Below are positions 33,101-44,287 of a DNA stretch of 64,000 nucleotides, one piece after another (within the stretch, counting starts at the first letter, position 1; every line of letters begins with the position of its first letter). The stretch spans positions 1 to 64,000 of the forward strand of contig NW_009799101.1 in the NCBI RefSeq assembly GCF_000213175.1, written 5' to 3'. This DNA comes from Neurospora tetrasperma FGSC 2508 (taxonomy: Eukaryota > Ascomycota > Sordariomycetes > Sordariales > Sordariaceae). The notes below the pieces were generated by a model, which saw only the letters and a list, made by a program, of their open reading frames with translations, was not told where the DNA came from and searched no databases. The translations under genes were made by a program, and so were the position numbers.

Positions 33101-35557
33101 AACAGGTCGTCTGTGCCCTCAATGGGCGCGTCGTCATTGACTCTCGACCTGGCGAAGGGACGACAGTCAGAGTGATTATACCACTTCAGCATTCGAGCCC
33201 AGAAGCAACGAGTGAAAATAGGGACATGGTGGAGCATAGGGATGCGCTGGGTGGGTTAAGGATTTGCTTACTTGGTTTCGATGGGCTGGGAGACGGTGAT
33301 CCCGATGGAAATCAGTGGGGTGAGCCGGTCGGTGCAAAGGAGAGAAAAGTACTGAGGGGGAGGATCATGGAGAGGATGTGTAGGGATTGGCTTGGATCTC
33401 AGGTGGTGACGAACCCGGCGGAGGCGCAGATGACAATCTGTAGCGATCGGTTTGTGTTGGATATGTGCACAAGAGATGGCGCTGATGACAAGACTGGTGG
33501 GAGGGGGTTCGCATCGAAGACGTTGGCCGGCCCATTGGTGGTGGTGTGTGGAAATGAAGTTGTTGCGCAGAATCTGTCACTGGCTAGGGGGGAATCTGCT
33601 GCCGGAGGGAAAGGGGAGGCAAGCGTCATGGAGTTCATCGGGCAGCCGTGAGTTTTCTTTCCGGCCTCTATGGCCATGAGCAGATACTGACAGACGTCAC
33701 AACAGGGTTGGGCCAAGGAAGCTGGCTAAGACACTGAGGAAGTGCCTCCAGCAGCATCCAGTCCCGCTGAAGGAAAGAGGTGGTGAACGAACCTCATCCG
33801 AGTCTAGCATCGATTTGGATGTTTTGCAGAGAAAGATGTCGGACCCGGAGGTCTTTCAGATCGCCAACAAGAAGTCACGGTTCTTGCCTTATCTGGCGGA
33901 TGATTTCGGGGATAACTTGTTTTCGACGAACCAGGGGACGGCGGCTGCTGCCACAAGGCCTCTGGTGCAGAGAATCAAAAGCACTGGTGGAAGGCCTTTG
34001 GTGCAGCGGACGTCCATGGGGAAGGATGGGAAGGGAGAAGGGGGGGAGATGGAGTATGCTCCAGTGTCCGACATGGAGGAAGGAGAAAAGGTGGAGGAAG
34101 CGGCAATCCCCGAACCGACGCTACTACAGAACGTGAAGCAAGAAGAGACTTCCCTACCTCTATCATCGCAGCAAAAGAACATCAAGATGCCGCTGACCAG
34201 GCCCCCGCTGCCACCACGGTACCATACTGGGAAAGAGAAAACGAACAGCATGGATTTAGGGTTCACTACTGTATCCATCTCCGAGGTGTCGTCGCCGTTC
34301 GACTCGATTATCTCGCCACCGATCCTGACAAATGTCCCTGCCTCCCCCGAGGATGAACAGGTGTCGCCTATGTCGCATGCCATCAACACGATTCCTCCTT
34401 CCGGTACTATTGATGCAAGCACCAGCATCATCGGCAATGCTGGCCCTACAGGTGGGGCCATCGTTGGGGCTGCTGCCGCCCCCGCCACGAGCAACACAAT
34501 GATAGGTACCGCGGCCGTTCCGGATGTGTCACTGCCGCCGAAACCGCCCGAGCTGCTCGAACCGTACGAAGCCCAGCGCCAGCAATCGATACTAATGACC
34601 TCCCCTGTGCTCACGGGAGGGCAACCCCCTGAACTTCATCTCGATACACGTCGCCTCTCAAAGGCATCTAATTTCTCTATTAACACAACCTCCTCCCCAT
34701 TCCAACCTTCGCCCCCCTCTCAATCCCTGTCAAACTCGCCCTCTCAACCCCGCAAGATCTCTTCCAATTTCTCACCAAACCAGGAAGAAAAGGCCTGCCT
34801 CCTAGTAGACGACAACCCCATCAACCTTCACATCCTCGCCTCGGCAATGCGTAAGACGCATCGCCCCTATGCGACTGCCCGCAACGGACTGGAGGCAGTG
34901 GAGATCTACAAGGAGAACCCGGGACGGTACAAGTGGGTGTTGATGGACATCAGCATGCCGGTGATGGACGGGTTGGAGGCGACGAGGAAGATCAGGGAGT
35001 TTGAGAGGGAGTACCCTGTGCAAAGGAGCAGGAGCTTGGGAAGGAGTCTGAGCACTAAAAGGGGGAGTGTAGCAACCGAGGTGACGAATGCGGCAAGGGC
35101 TCGAGCTGGGAGTTTGGATTTTGCAGATATGCGTGGTGTTGAAGTGCAGGCGGATGTCGAAGCCGGTGCCGTGAGTGGAGCTGGAAATCGGAAGCGAGTT
35201 ATCCAGAAGAAGGCTGGACGGGCATCTCTTAATGGAATTGGGCTCGCGTCAGCTCCGCTCATGGATCAGGACAGGGGTGCGCCTACAGATGGGGATGCTC
35301 AAGTGGTACAGGACCTGAAAGCGGAAAATGCGCAGCAAGTCAACGGCGAAGAGAAGGGTGATGAAGGTGTTACAGGGCTAGAGGCGAACAGCACGGAAGG
35401 GGAACTTATCAGTGGTCTGGAGCCCGCAACAGTCGTAGCGCTCACAGGAGTCACAAGCGGGACGATACAGAAGGATGCGCTGGCGAGCGGGGTGGATTTG
35501 TTTTTGACGAAGCCGGTTAGGATGAAGGATTTGGGGGCGATCTTGGGAGATGGTTGA
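30197..35557 (+). CDS. Hybrid histidine kinase with N-terminal GAF domain and split receiver domain
   Basis: Exons are 30197-30240, 30429-33647 and 33706-35557 (1704 aa), with introns of 188 and 58 nt. The first exon (MRNVSERAREWQTF) joins in phase to RFLSTVRDSRAVPDP. The protein phosphorylates itself on His and passes phosphate to its own receiver Asp and then an HPt protein. Domains: GAF (~43-195, GVPICSPSGVVIGLFSVFD), HisKA with ISHEMLSPLHGI (phospho-His616), HATPase with N-box LMNLFGNALKFT (~793), G1 DTGKGI (D870) and GPGLGLSIV, a long Ser/Pro/Ala-rich linker, and a receiver with LVDDNP (D1456/D1457), phospho-acceptor MDISMPVMDGLEA (D1502) and TKPV (K1690). Between the D1502 helix and VVALTG are ~130 extra low-complexity residues. 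No transmembrane segment, so probably cytosolic. I do not assign one of the numbered fungal classes. Confidence 0.93.
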
Positions 35558-36615
35558 TCAGTTTTTTTGACGTGATATCTCTTACGGATGTACGGCCTAA
35601 CTCAAGCTGAGGGTGTGGCATGCACTGGCGTTGTCGGAGTTTTGTAGTATTAGCACAGGGAAAAGCCCCGGAGGCTTAAAGAAGGGTGTCTGGCGTTCAT
35701 TTTTCATACAATTTGTTTGCAATGTACTTCTATGTAAGCAGACAGTGATGGTGGCTAGAGCCGGTTTGCGGTGCCTTGGAGATGCCACTTGGTTTGGTCC
35801 AGTATGAAATACGAGTCGAGCCGTGGTTACTTGATCCATGTCAGCCCACCATTCTCTTCATCTCTTCTTCCTCTTGAACTACGACGAGTTAACCTACATT
35901 CCAGTCGGTCAACTACTGAAATAGGAAGTCAAAGAATGACGTGACCAATACAGTCACGAGGGTCAACCTATAATCTACAGTAGCAACTCGATTGGATGTT
36001 ACACACGAACTCGATATTCAGTAGAGGTACGTTAGCAGCACATTTCATAGGCCAACCGCAAATACTACTCTAGAGATGCTATCAACCTTGTCCCTATTTG
36101 TTATGGCTCCCAAGACCTCGATATGGTAATGAGCTAGTACCTAAACCTTTAGTTGGCTGTGCCAAGCCCTCCTTCATCTCTCCCTTGAAGTTGGATGATC
36201 GACGGCTTTAAGTTTTGGCAAAGAGATCAGCATTGAAGTCATACTAACCTCCTGTCAAACTTCACTCGTTAACTGGACTGGCATCGGCTAGGTTGACGCT
36301 GAGTGGATCGTCGAAGCCCCTTCACAACCTCTGGTGGTGTCCCCTTATTTGGGTAACGTCTGGTTTGAAGACTTGACTGCCCGCTCAGCCACGACTGCGA
36401 ATGGAAGGAACTACAATAGAGCGTTGATTAGGTGACCCTGTATGGCTGGCTGGCTGGTCTTTCAGTAAGTGCGTGTCCTTCGAGTATAAATGATATGGAT
36501 TTGGTACTGGAATCTGCCACAACGCAAATGAGGTGGAAATGTAGGAAGATTGGAAGAAAAAGAAGGATGAAAAAAGAAGGAGGAAGCTGATAGCAAAGGC
36601 AAAAAAGATGACTGG
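35558..36615. other. Intergenic, 1 kb
   Basis: Between the kinase stop codon and the tRNA-Thr terminator only frames under 100 codons without motifs are found. The sequence is moderately AT-rich but shows no RIP-like decay. Confidence 0.55.
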
Positions 36616-36621
36616 AAAAAA
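36616..36621 (-). terminator. RNA polymerase III terminator of tRNA-Thr
   Basis: On the minus strand six T follow three bases after the discriminator of the tRNA, the usual oligo-T stop for RNA polymerase III. Confidence 0.85.
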
Positions 36622-36624
36622 GTA

Positions 36625-36711
36625 TGCCCCCACGCGGGATTGAACCGCGGACCTCTTCATTACGCAGATAGATATTACGAGTGAAGCGCTCTACCACTGA
36701 GCTATACGGGC
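36625..36711 (-). tRNA. tRNA-Thr (anticodon CGT), with intron
   Basis: Read on the minus strand: acceptor GCCCGTA, box A TAGCTCAGTGG in the D arm, anticodon stem CTTCA/TGAAG with loop CTCGTAA, so the anticodon is CGT (codon ACG, Thr). A ~15-nt intron sits one base 3' of the anticodon, the standard nuclear position. The T arm is CGCGG-TTCAATC-CCGCG with box B GGTTCAATCC. The 3' strand TGGGGGC with discriminator A pairs with the 5' strand except for one G-G mismatch (position 5:68). CCA is not encoded, as expected. An oligo-T terminator follows. Confidence 0.93.
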
Positions 36712-37924
36712 GTATGACTTTGGGTTGGAGATGTAGGCGGAGAGAGTACATATAGAGTGAGAAGGACGAATGCCAGCTTTCAATACATTCGTGCTCGTGG
36801 TTAACAACAAAGCCTTGTCCTAGGCGCCGGGTCCCCACTTAAGTTTCCATTCGCATGGTTAAGATATATGCTGTATCTAATGGTGGCAGTTTTGGATGTA
36901 CTTACGAATCCCTGTCGCCTTAGTGTCTAGGACCCTAGGAGCTTCATCCACGTCATATTACGCCCGGTAGACCAAAACCCGATTGAGAAGGACCTGAAAC
37001 TGCAATCACTAAGACCTAGACCTACGGAGGGCTTGTTGACCGCATGTTCATATACATAGGTACCTAGTTAGAGGTATCCACGGGAAGCATTAGCATAGCG
37101 CCGTCACAAATACCAGGGGACAATGTATTCGCCGCAACGAATATGCGCTTTTGGCTATGAACTGTGCGACGCTCGTATTTGCATTATGTCAATCACTTGG
37201 TCATCTGTATAGTAGTACTCTCCACAGCAGTTGCGGGTGCTTTCTGTACTCTCTTGGTATCGTGATACTAACAAAATGTGTAAGAAACGCCGTGGATGGC
37301 GCTTGTTTCGAACGACAGCCTTGTTGTTGACAAGGCTGATATCCAGATGTGGGTCTGGGATCCAAGATGGGACGGAACATAGACCTCAAGGCAAGATAGA
37401 TTTCGCTCGGAGTAAATTGCCTGTAAACAAATATCAACGTATTAAGCACTCAAAGTTCCCCTTGATAATCCCCATCATCAATTTTCACGGGCGCACTTGA
37501 TAGCAACGGAATCTGATCATAAACGGCCAAAGAACGCAGCTGAGTTCGCCAAGATTGTTTAATGGCCTCGCGATCAGTTCGTTGTCGTGATCCATTTGGC
37601 TTTTAGCTTTCCTTTCTTGTTATCTCTTTCCTCATGTTGTTTTCCTCTACCAGACACAAGCAAGGGCATATTCGGTAGGTACCTACCTGTTGTGGTCAAA
37701 GCCGATAGCCGAAACATCAGTTGCACCATGCCAATCAATGTGTGGGATGCCTTTGACAGAGACGAGAATATACCTAAAGGTAACAACTGGAATATCGGTT
37801 GGCGAGCAGTTAGAAAACAAGAGAACGGAGTAAAGTGCAGGCGCAGGGACTAACTTGCTCAGCCAAACCAAAAAAAAGGTGCCTTCACCATTTCCAGCCT
37901 GCCTGCACGCCATTCTCCATCCCC
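36712..37924. other. Intergenic, 1.2 kb
   Basis: No gene recognised; frames are under 140 codons without motifs. The tRNA flank at 36713-36840 has partly open minus-strand frames, which are shadows. A GGTAGGTACCTACCTG palindromic CCTA/TAGG cluster lies at 37675-37690. Confidence 0.55.
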
Positions 37925-39050
37925 TTAGACTTCTTGTCCACTATAGTTATCCAGCTCACTCGTCGTCGGGTCCCAACACACCGGACTGTACTCCTCCGTC
38001 TCCAGCGCCTTCACCTCCTCCTCGCTCAGCTCAAAGTCATATACCTTCGCGTTCTCCTTAATCCTCTCCGCCTTCACACTCTTCGGCAGCGGCACGTACC
38101 CCTTCTGGAGACTCCACCTCACAAGCACTTGCGCCTCGGTCTTTCCATACTTCTCGGCCAAGCTCTTCAACCCGGGCTCACCGAACCTCTCCCCCCTTAC
38201 GATGGGCGCATACGCTTCAACGACAACGTTGCGTTTGCGACACCACTCAACGATATCTTTGCGAGGACACCATGGATGAACCTCCCACTGCCCTACACTT
38301 AACACTCCTCCCTTGCCAGGCCCGCCCCGTTCCTTTTCCAGCTCTTTGATATGCTGCTCGAGTTCGTCGAGGTGGTGCACACCGTAGTTGGAGACACCAA
38401 TGGAGCGGATCTTCCCTTCTTCAACAGCTTCGACGAGCGCTAGCCAGGCCCCCTTTCTGTGGACAGACCCGCCGTAGGGAGCATGCAGGAGCATGAGGTC
38501 AATATACTCTAGGCCCGTTTTGACAAGGGATTCGGAGATGATACGTCTCGCGGCGTTGTACGAAATGTGTTTGGGGCCGACTTTGGAGGTGAAGAAGATT
38601 TCGGAGCGGGGGATGGTGGAGCGGAGGACGGCAGCGCCGCAACCAGCTTCGTTGCGGTAGGCAGAGGCAGAGTCGACCTGCAAAGGGAAAGCAAGTTAGA
38701 AAGACAAAAGGGGAAAGGGCAGAAGAGGGAAGGGAGTTGGGACGAACATGACGGTAGCCGACTTTGAAGGCTTCCTGGACGATTTTGTCTACTTGATCGG
38801 CGGGACTGGAGTGATATTTAGAATTACAGGAAGCTCTAGTTGTAAGCGGAATGGCCAAAGGGTCTTACGTTTGGTAGACCTGCAAAGTGAGGAAGGCGTT
38901 AGTCGCAATGAAGCGTTGATAAGAAGGGGGCTCAGTGTGAGATGCACGCGAGCGGCGGTTCACTCGGGTATTACGCACTCCGAAACCCAGTTGGGGAATT
39001 TCATATCCGCTGTTTAGCTTGATCTTGTCGTTGATGCCGAGTTTCGACAT
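37925..39050 (-). CDS. Aldo-keto reductase
   Basis: Exons on the minus strand are 39050-38979, 38879-38869 (11 nt), 38805-38748 and 38677-37925 (297 aa), with introns of 99, 63 and 70 nt, all GT..AG. Joining them gives IPQLGFG-VYQT-PADQVDKIV..GYRHVDSASAY, the canonical N-terminus of the AKR (beta/alpha)8 barrel. The catalytic tetrad is D49, Y54, K79 (TSKV) and H112 (LLHAP). The NADP(H) region includes GVSNYG, QWEVHPW, AYAPI and PLPKSVKAERIKENA. An NAD(P)H-dependent reductase of aldehydes, ketones or sugars; the exact substrate is not determined. The 11-nt second exon is unusually short and would be missed by simple gene calling. Confidence 0.9.
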
Positions 39051-39561
39051 TTTGTCTGGTTGCCTTGGCGTTGTTGCAAAGACAAAATCGAGTGTCGCTG
39101 TGATAAACAGCGGAACTGCAGTCGCGAGGCGGGAAGCGATGACGTGCGATGAGGCCGACCCGACGATGACAAATCTTCCCTGTAATGTGTAAATGAATAT
39201 GCTTTAGTGCTTAAAAGCGTAGGCTGGGACTTCAACCATACCTGTACCTACCTAAGTAGGGCAATTACCGAGCTACTACAGTCCTTCTAAGCCGAATTTC
39301 CATAGTGGAAAACGGGCATCTTGTTACCTCTATCGACCGTTATCGCCATCGGCCGTTGTAACGAATGTAAACAAACATTTTTCATGAGCAAGCGAAGCAA
39401 CAACCCGTGAAGGGCAAGACGGGTAGTTGTGAATAATCATTCTTTGACGCTGCACTTGCCTACTACCTTGTACACACCCACGAGCTCGACGTCTCAACAA
39501 AGGGCCAATGCTCCATTCACTCTTGCTCTCATGCATCCCCCTCCCATCTTCCCGTCCCAGC
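39051..39561. other. Intergenic, between tandem minus-strand genes
   Basis: This is 511 bp with the promoter of the aldo-keto reductase on the left and the 3' flank of the AA7 oxidase on the right. A CCTGTACCTACCTAAGTAGGG cluster lies near 39241-39261. No gene is seen. Confidence 0.6.
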
Positions 39562-41191
39562 CTACTTGGCCGGCTCAACACTTTGCGGGTAGTAGAAAAC
39601 CTCGTTCGGATCGTACTGCGCCTTCACCTTCTGCAGCCTGCTAAGGCTACTACGGTAATAGTTCCCCACGGCCTCGGCCCTCTTCATCGTGGGATCTGCG
39701 TAGTTGATGTACATTCCCCACTGCTCCTGTTTCATGTTATCCGTGAAGCTCTTCACCCATCCATCTAGGAAGCTGAAACCGTTGCTGGGATAGCTTCCAA
39801 AGATCACGCGATCATAGAGCTCATAAAGGAAGAGGTATTCCGGGGCGCGATAGGCGTAAGAGCTCGTGTAATTGGCGGAATTGGTGGTGGAGGAGGTGAT
39901 GGCGGACTTGGGACCACCGTGCATGTCAATGATGATGAACCAGTCGCGCGAGACGCGCTTAGCGGTGTTGATCCAGTAGTTGGCGACGGAGTTCAGAGCC
40001 GCAGAGGGGAGGGCGGTGGTGACGAGGGATTTGGAGTAGAAGGTTTCGACCTGGCAAAAGATTAGTTGCTGGAGGAGGAAGAAAGGAAGGAGAGGGAACC
40101 TACGGTGTTGTAAGGATGCGTAACGTCCACCGTGCCGCCATATGTATAGTAAGTAAACGCTCCCATCCAGTCGTACTGCTGCGCATTGCTCAAGCTCGCT
40201 CCCAGAGTGCTCAACAGGGGCTGCACAGCCGTCCTCAGCGCCGAGCTACTCCCGTGGTACAAGCCCTGAAGTTGCGTCTGACTCGGCGAGCCGAAGACCC
40301 TCATGTTCATCTCCTTCGGCATATTGCCAGCCGCCAACCAGTCCTGGAGCTTCCCCCAGCCGGATGCAATCGACGACGCTGAGTTCCAGGGTAAGTTAAT
40401 CTGGAAAGCCGTTACTTGCGAGGGCGCAGCGAAGGTGTTGAACTTGAAGGAAGCCACGATGCCAAAGTTGGACCCAGCGCCACGCAAAGCCCAGAAGAGG
40501 TCCGGGTTCTCGGTTGGCGATGCGGTCACTACAGTACTGTTGGCGAGGACGACTGTGGCGGCGGCGATCCAGTCTGCTGCAAGACCGTAGGTGTGCGAGG
40601 AAAAGCCGAAGCCGCCATGGAGGGAGTGGCCTCCTACCCCGACTCTGTTTCCCTCCTAGGTAGTTAGCAACGGCCGGGCCGAGAAGCAGGGGTACACGAG
40701 ACGAAAACGTACCCAGGACAAGTCCCATGCGAGAAAGCTCTTTGGCCCTGTTTATACAGCTCCGTCGCCACATGCCCCAGTCTCGCTCCCGCTTGAACAT
40801 CTGCGATATTCGTCGTCTTATCCAGCGTCACCTTCGACATGCGATCCAACTCCACGACCAGATGCCCGTTCTCTCCGCCCAGACCAAACGAAGCATAACT
40901 GTGCCCTCCTGACTTGGGGGTAACTTTGACCCCCAGCTTGGCGGCACAGGAGACGGCACCTTGGATGTGTTCAATGGTGGTAGGGACCGCGATGGCTACT
41001 GGCGTGTAGGGCAGGCGCTGGTTGAAAGGGTTGACGTCGGCACGCCAGTCGGAGGAGCCTTGAGCATCGGCTGGGACGCCGGCAGATTTGAGGCAGTCGT
41101 CGATGGCGGCACGCTTGTTGAGTGGAGAGGTTAGGGGGTTGGCGAGGATGGGGGCCGCCGTGGCAGTGAGCAGGGTGAGTGGAAGCCACAT
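39562..41191 (-). CDS. Secreted oligosaccharide oxidase (AA7, bicovalent FAD, BBE type)
   Basis: Exons on the minus strand are 41191-40713, 40644-40104 and 40050-39562 (502 aa), with introns of 68 and 53 nt. The enzyme oxidises the reducing end of oligosaccharides to the lactone with production of H2O2. A signal peptide (to ~residue 18) is followed by a KR processing site. The FAD_binding_4 domain has SGGHSYASFGLGG with the FAD-linking H97, and HGTCPGVGVGGHSLHGGFG, restored across intron 1, with the second FAD-linking residue C158. The 61-residue spacing matches that of the glucooligosaccharide oxidase family. NPDLFWALRGAGSNFGI follows. The C-terminus is the berberine-bridge domain with the family's YYRSSLSRLQKVKAQYDP and FYYPQSVEP. 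Gluco-, xylo- or chito-oligosaccharide specificity is not predictable here. Confidence 0.93.
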
Positions 41192-42511
41192 GATGGACGA
41201 GGTACTGAATCAGAGTAAAAACCTATTTAGTGGGATGGGACGACCAAGTCTGAAGCCTGGCGATGTACGGAAGGCAGCTCAGTAGGGATGATATAGCTTG
41301 GTGAGTGCTTCATCTTGTCGAGCCGGTCACAAAGATATTGGCCTATCGGAGCTGTTTCTGTTCTTTCCCGTTTTGGCACACAAGAGACGTTAAGGAATGG
41401 GATGAACATCAGGCCCTTCCAGCTTCCACGGCTGGACATAATGAAGTGCGGGGGTTATAACGCAAGAACCACGGCATCAAGCTCCCCGAAGGTTGGTCAC
41501 TGAGCCGTCTCGGCGGTCTTTGACCGTGGAGTATTTGATGCGGAGGATTATGTGACTGTAGGGATCCCGTCGAGCCGTTGCGGATTAGAGATTCGGACGG
41601 AGGCAGTGTGTGCAAGTTCGCCAGTGATTGGTCCGGCTAACATATCAGCCTACAGATTGCTTCCTTCACATATGCCAAGATTGATGAACATGTTCAGTAG
41701 TCATTCCAAGCTCTTGGCATCTTGGGCTGATGATGTTGAAACAAAAGTTTGTACGGAATATGGACAGAGGACACGCGTCGGCACCTGTCAATGCGACCCT
41801 GCTACCTTGTCGAGGATTCTTGATGAGACCGAGGCGAGGACGACTAGAACTACTAGCGAGATGCCAGCCCTGCACTGGAAATCCTTCGACGGAAGAACAA
41901 GCCGCAGAGTCACTCGCTGTTTTGAAAGCCGATCGCGAACGACGGTCTTGATTCTCGATGATAGGCTAGAAGTTGGTGGGTGAGCTTGGAGGTAATTGGG
42001 CCTGAACGAAGATGGCTTGGGTGTTCGTAGAGGTAGGTAGGTACCTAGTTATAGGCTAAAATGTAGCCGCTACCCATGTTCCCACTACTCAGGCCCGGCG
42101 AGAACACGCCACACGGAACGCTCTTAAAAAGTGGTTGTTCTGCCCCAGATTGCAAGCAATATCGGTCTTGGTGTTGGATGTTGTGCTTTCAACTACCACC
42201 CTCTGCAAAGGGGTCATGTGCCTCTCTGTCGTACGATGGTCCTACCGAGACCATGTCAACACTTTGCCTCGAGGACGCTTCGTGCCGTTTCAAAGGGACA
42301 AGAAGACCTGGGCCGATGCTGTCGACGATTGCAGACTTTTGCCTATTCATGATAATCGGGCCAAGCGATAGTCACGGAGTGTACGCTCGCGGTCTTGATC
42401 GAGATCGATCCTGTGTCGTCACAGACGGTCAGCACCAAGAGTACGAGACGTGATGGAAAGAAGAATCTCGATTGTGGCTCGTTGGCCTGGGATACGGCAC
42501 AAACAGAGGAC
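41192..42511. other. Intergenic, 1.3 kb
   Basis: The AA7 gene's promoter lies on the left and the 3' flank of the NDUFAF6 gene on the right. Several frames of 60-170 codons overlap on both strands with no motif, splice support or family. A GAGGTAGGTAGGTACCTAG microsatellite lies at ~42029-42047. Confidence 0.5.
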
Positions 42512-43743
42512 TCAAATGTGCTGTGTCTTCAGAGCACGCCACAACCTCCAGGGAAGCTTCCAGCTCGCCTTGACTTTGAACGGGTCGAAATCAGCCTTCT
42601 CCAACCTTTCCAAGTAATCGGCAGCCGGGACTGCTTCCAACAGCACCCCAAACCCCCTCTTGATATCAGCTTGCGTTGCGTCGACCCCACCGCTGGAGTA
42701 GACATGCTCTTGTTCTCCCTCATGCTCATAATCATGGCCCGCCTCTTCCCCGGCCTTCAAGTTCTTCAACATCTCCCTCGCCGTAATCAAATGGTCATTG
42801 GCCCTTGTAGCCACCTTGAACACGGAATCCTGCAGTCCCTCAGCGTTGGGTCCGTGGCGAAAGACATCTTCTTCTCTGACCCCCACCTCAGCCATCACAT
42901 CGAGGGGTAGTAGCAGGGCGGGATGCCGGGTGTTGCCCACGCTCCCAGCCGGGCCCTGGATGGGCTGCGATGGAGCGGCGAGAACGGGAATGCCACGTAG
43001 TGTGGCTACGATGCCGCACGCCTTGCCGATGTGACTAGCCAGGTGGTCCATATGTACTGATCGCAAAGGCATGGAAGCCAAGGTCATATACATCAGCGTC
43101 GCGTACGTATTCTCGGCGTAGTCTTCCAGCGAGTTCAAGCTGACAAAGGGCCTGTTTTCCATGTGTTGCTCGCGCGTGTTGATCAAGCGTAGGAGCCAGA
43201 ACTTGAGAGAGCTGGCGCTGCTGGGGCCGGCGCGGTCTTGAAGGTCTTGGATGGCTTGGTGGAGGAGGATGGAAATGGGCTCGCGTGGAGGGTTGCCGGC
43301 GAAGACGCTATTCACGGTTTCACGCCAAAAGGACACGCGCATGCGTGCGATGGTCGGGTTGGAAACTGTCTCGGGGAGACGGGCAAGTTCGAGGTTCAGG
43401 GTACGGAGAGCGTTGTAGGCGTCCCGAGAGGAAGGAGGGACAAATTGTCGGAGGAGAAAAGCTTCGTAGTCACCTTGTCTGGGGTGGGGGGAGAAAGAGT
43501 TAGCAGAGAAAGAAGGGCAAGTGGGAAGAATGGCTAGGTATGGGGAGGGAAAGCAGAGACAGACTTGAGCTGGTTCTCACAGTACTGACGGGCCTTTTCG
43601 ACGTCGCCGTCTGTGACTGTCGCGAGGCCTCGTCCGGAGAGGGAAGGCTGCCACGAAGGCCTCTGAGGCTGGAGACGTAGACGGGGCCGTAGAGGTGCCC
43701 GCCTCAGGCCATGACAACAGCCTGCCGCTCGAGGGGATATCAT
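42512..43743 (-). CDS. Mitochondrial complex I assembly factor 6 homologue (NDUFAF6, squalene/phytoene synthase fold)
   Basis: Exons on the minus strand are 43743-43565 and 43478-42512 (381 aa), with an 86-nt intron (GTCTGT..CCCAG). The start is ATG 43743; the frame extends further upstream only from non-ATG codons. It gives an Arg-rich mitochondrial presequence (MISPRAAGCCHGLRRAPLRP). The mature part runs DVEKARQYCENQLKQGDYEAFL, ARMRVSFWRETVNSVF, SLNSLEDYAENTYATLMYM, DHLASHIGKACGIVATLRG and LLLPLDVMAEVGVREEDVF. This is the trans-isoprenyl diphosphate synthase (SQS_PSY) fold with the aspartate-rich catalytic motifs degraded, as in NDUFAF6. It probably acts in membrane-arm assembly of respiratory complex I. 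The C-terminal region carries an acidic/Gly loop. Confidence 0.88.
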
Positions 43744-44287
43744 GATCAAAGAAGCGGTACTGTTTTCCCCGCTGTCACAAATTGGTTCACATCTCTCACT
43801 GTAACAAGAGACAAGACAACCTCGGCAGCAGCGGGGGGAAAGACAAGCCGACGACGACAGGACATGTTGATTTGACAATTCGTTGGGACCATGTTACGCT
43901 GCGCCCCTCAGCATCACAAGCGCGGCGCCTCTAAAACCTTTATGGTTAGTAGCGATGACGGCATTAAATGGCTTCAGTGGCCCAAGCTTCTGGCTTTCCA
44001 TACCTACCTACATACCTATGTAGTGTACAATGCAGAGGGCGTAATTACCTAGGGTGGCGCGCAATCACCTGACAGCGGGAAGGCGGAAACGAATGCACGC
44101 CAAAGTTTCACGGTTGCCACGGCACAGTCGCGTCTTACGGGCGTAACACTGAAGTTCACCATTGCAGTTGGTGCATTCCGAGTCGGTTGGGTGACAGTAG
44201 CTGACTGATACCGTACACCAGTGGTACGACTAAGTACTTCGTTACCTAGGTACCTTGAACCTAATGGGCTGAACAACCAACACCTGG
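43744..44287. other. Divergent promoter region of the NDUFAF6 and RAD5 genes
   Basis: This is 544 bp between divergent starts. It holds a TACCTACCTACATACCTATGTAG cluster near 44001-44024 and a TACCTAGGTACC palindrome near 44243. No additional gene is seen. Confidence 0.6.
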
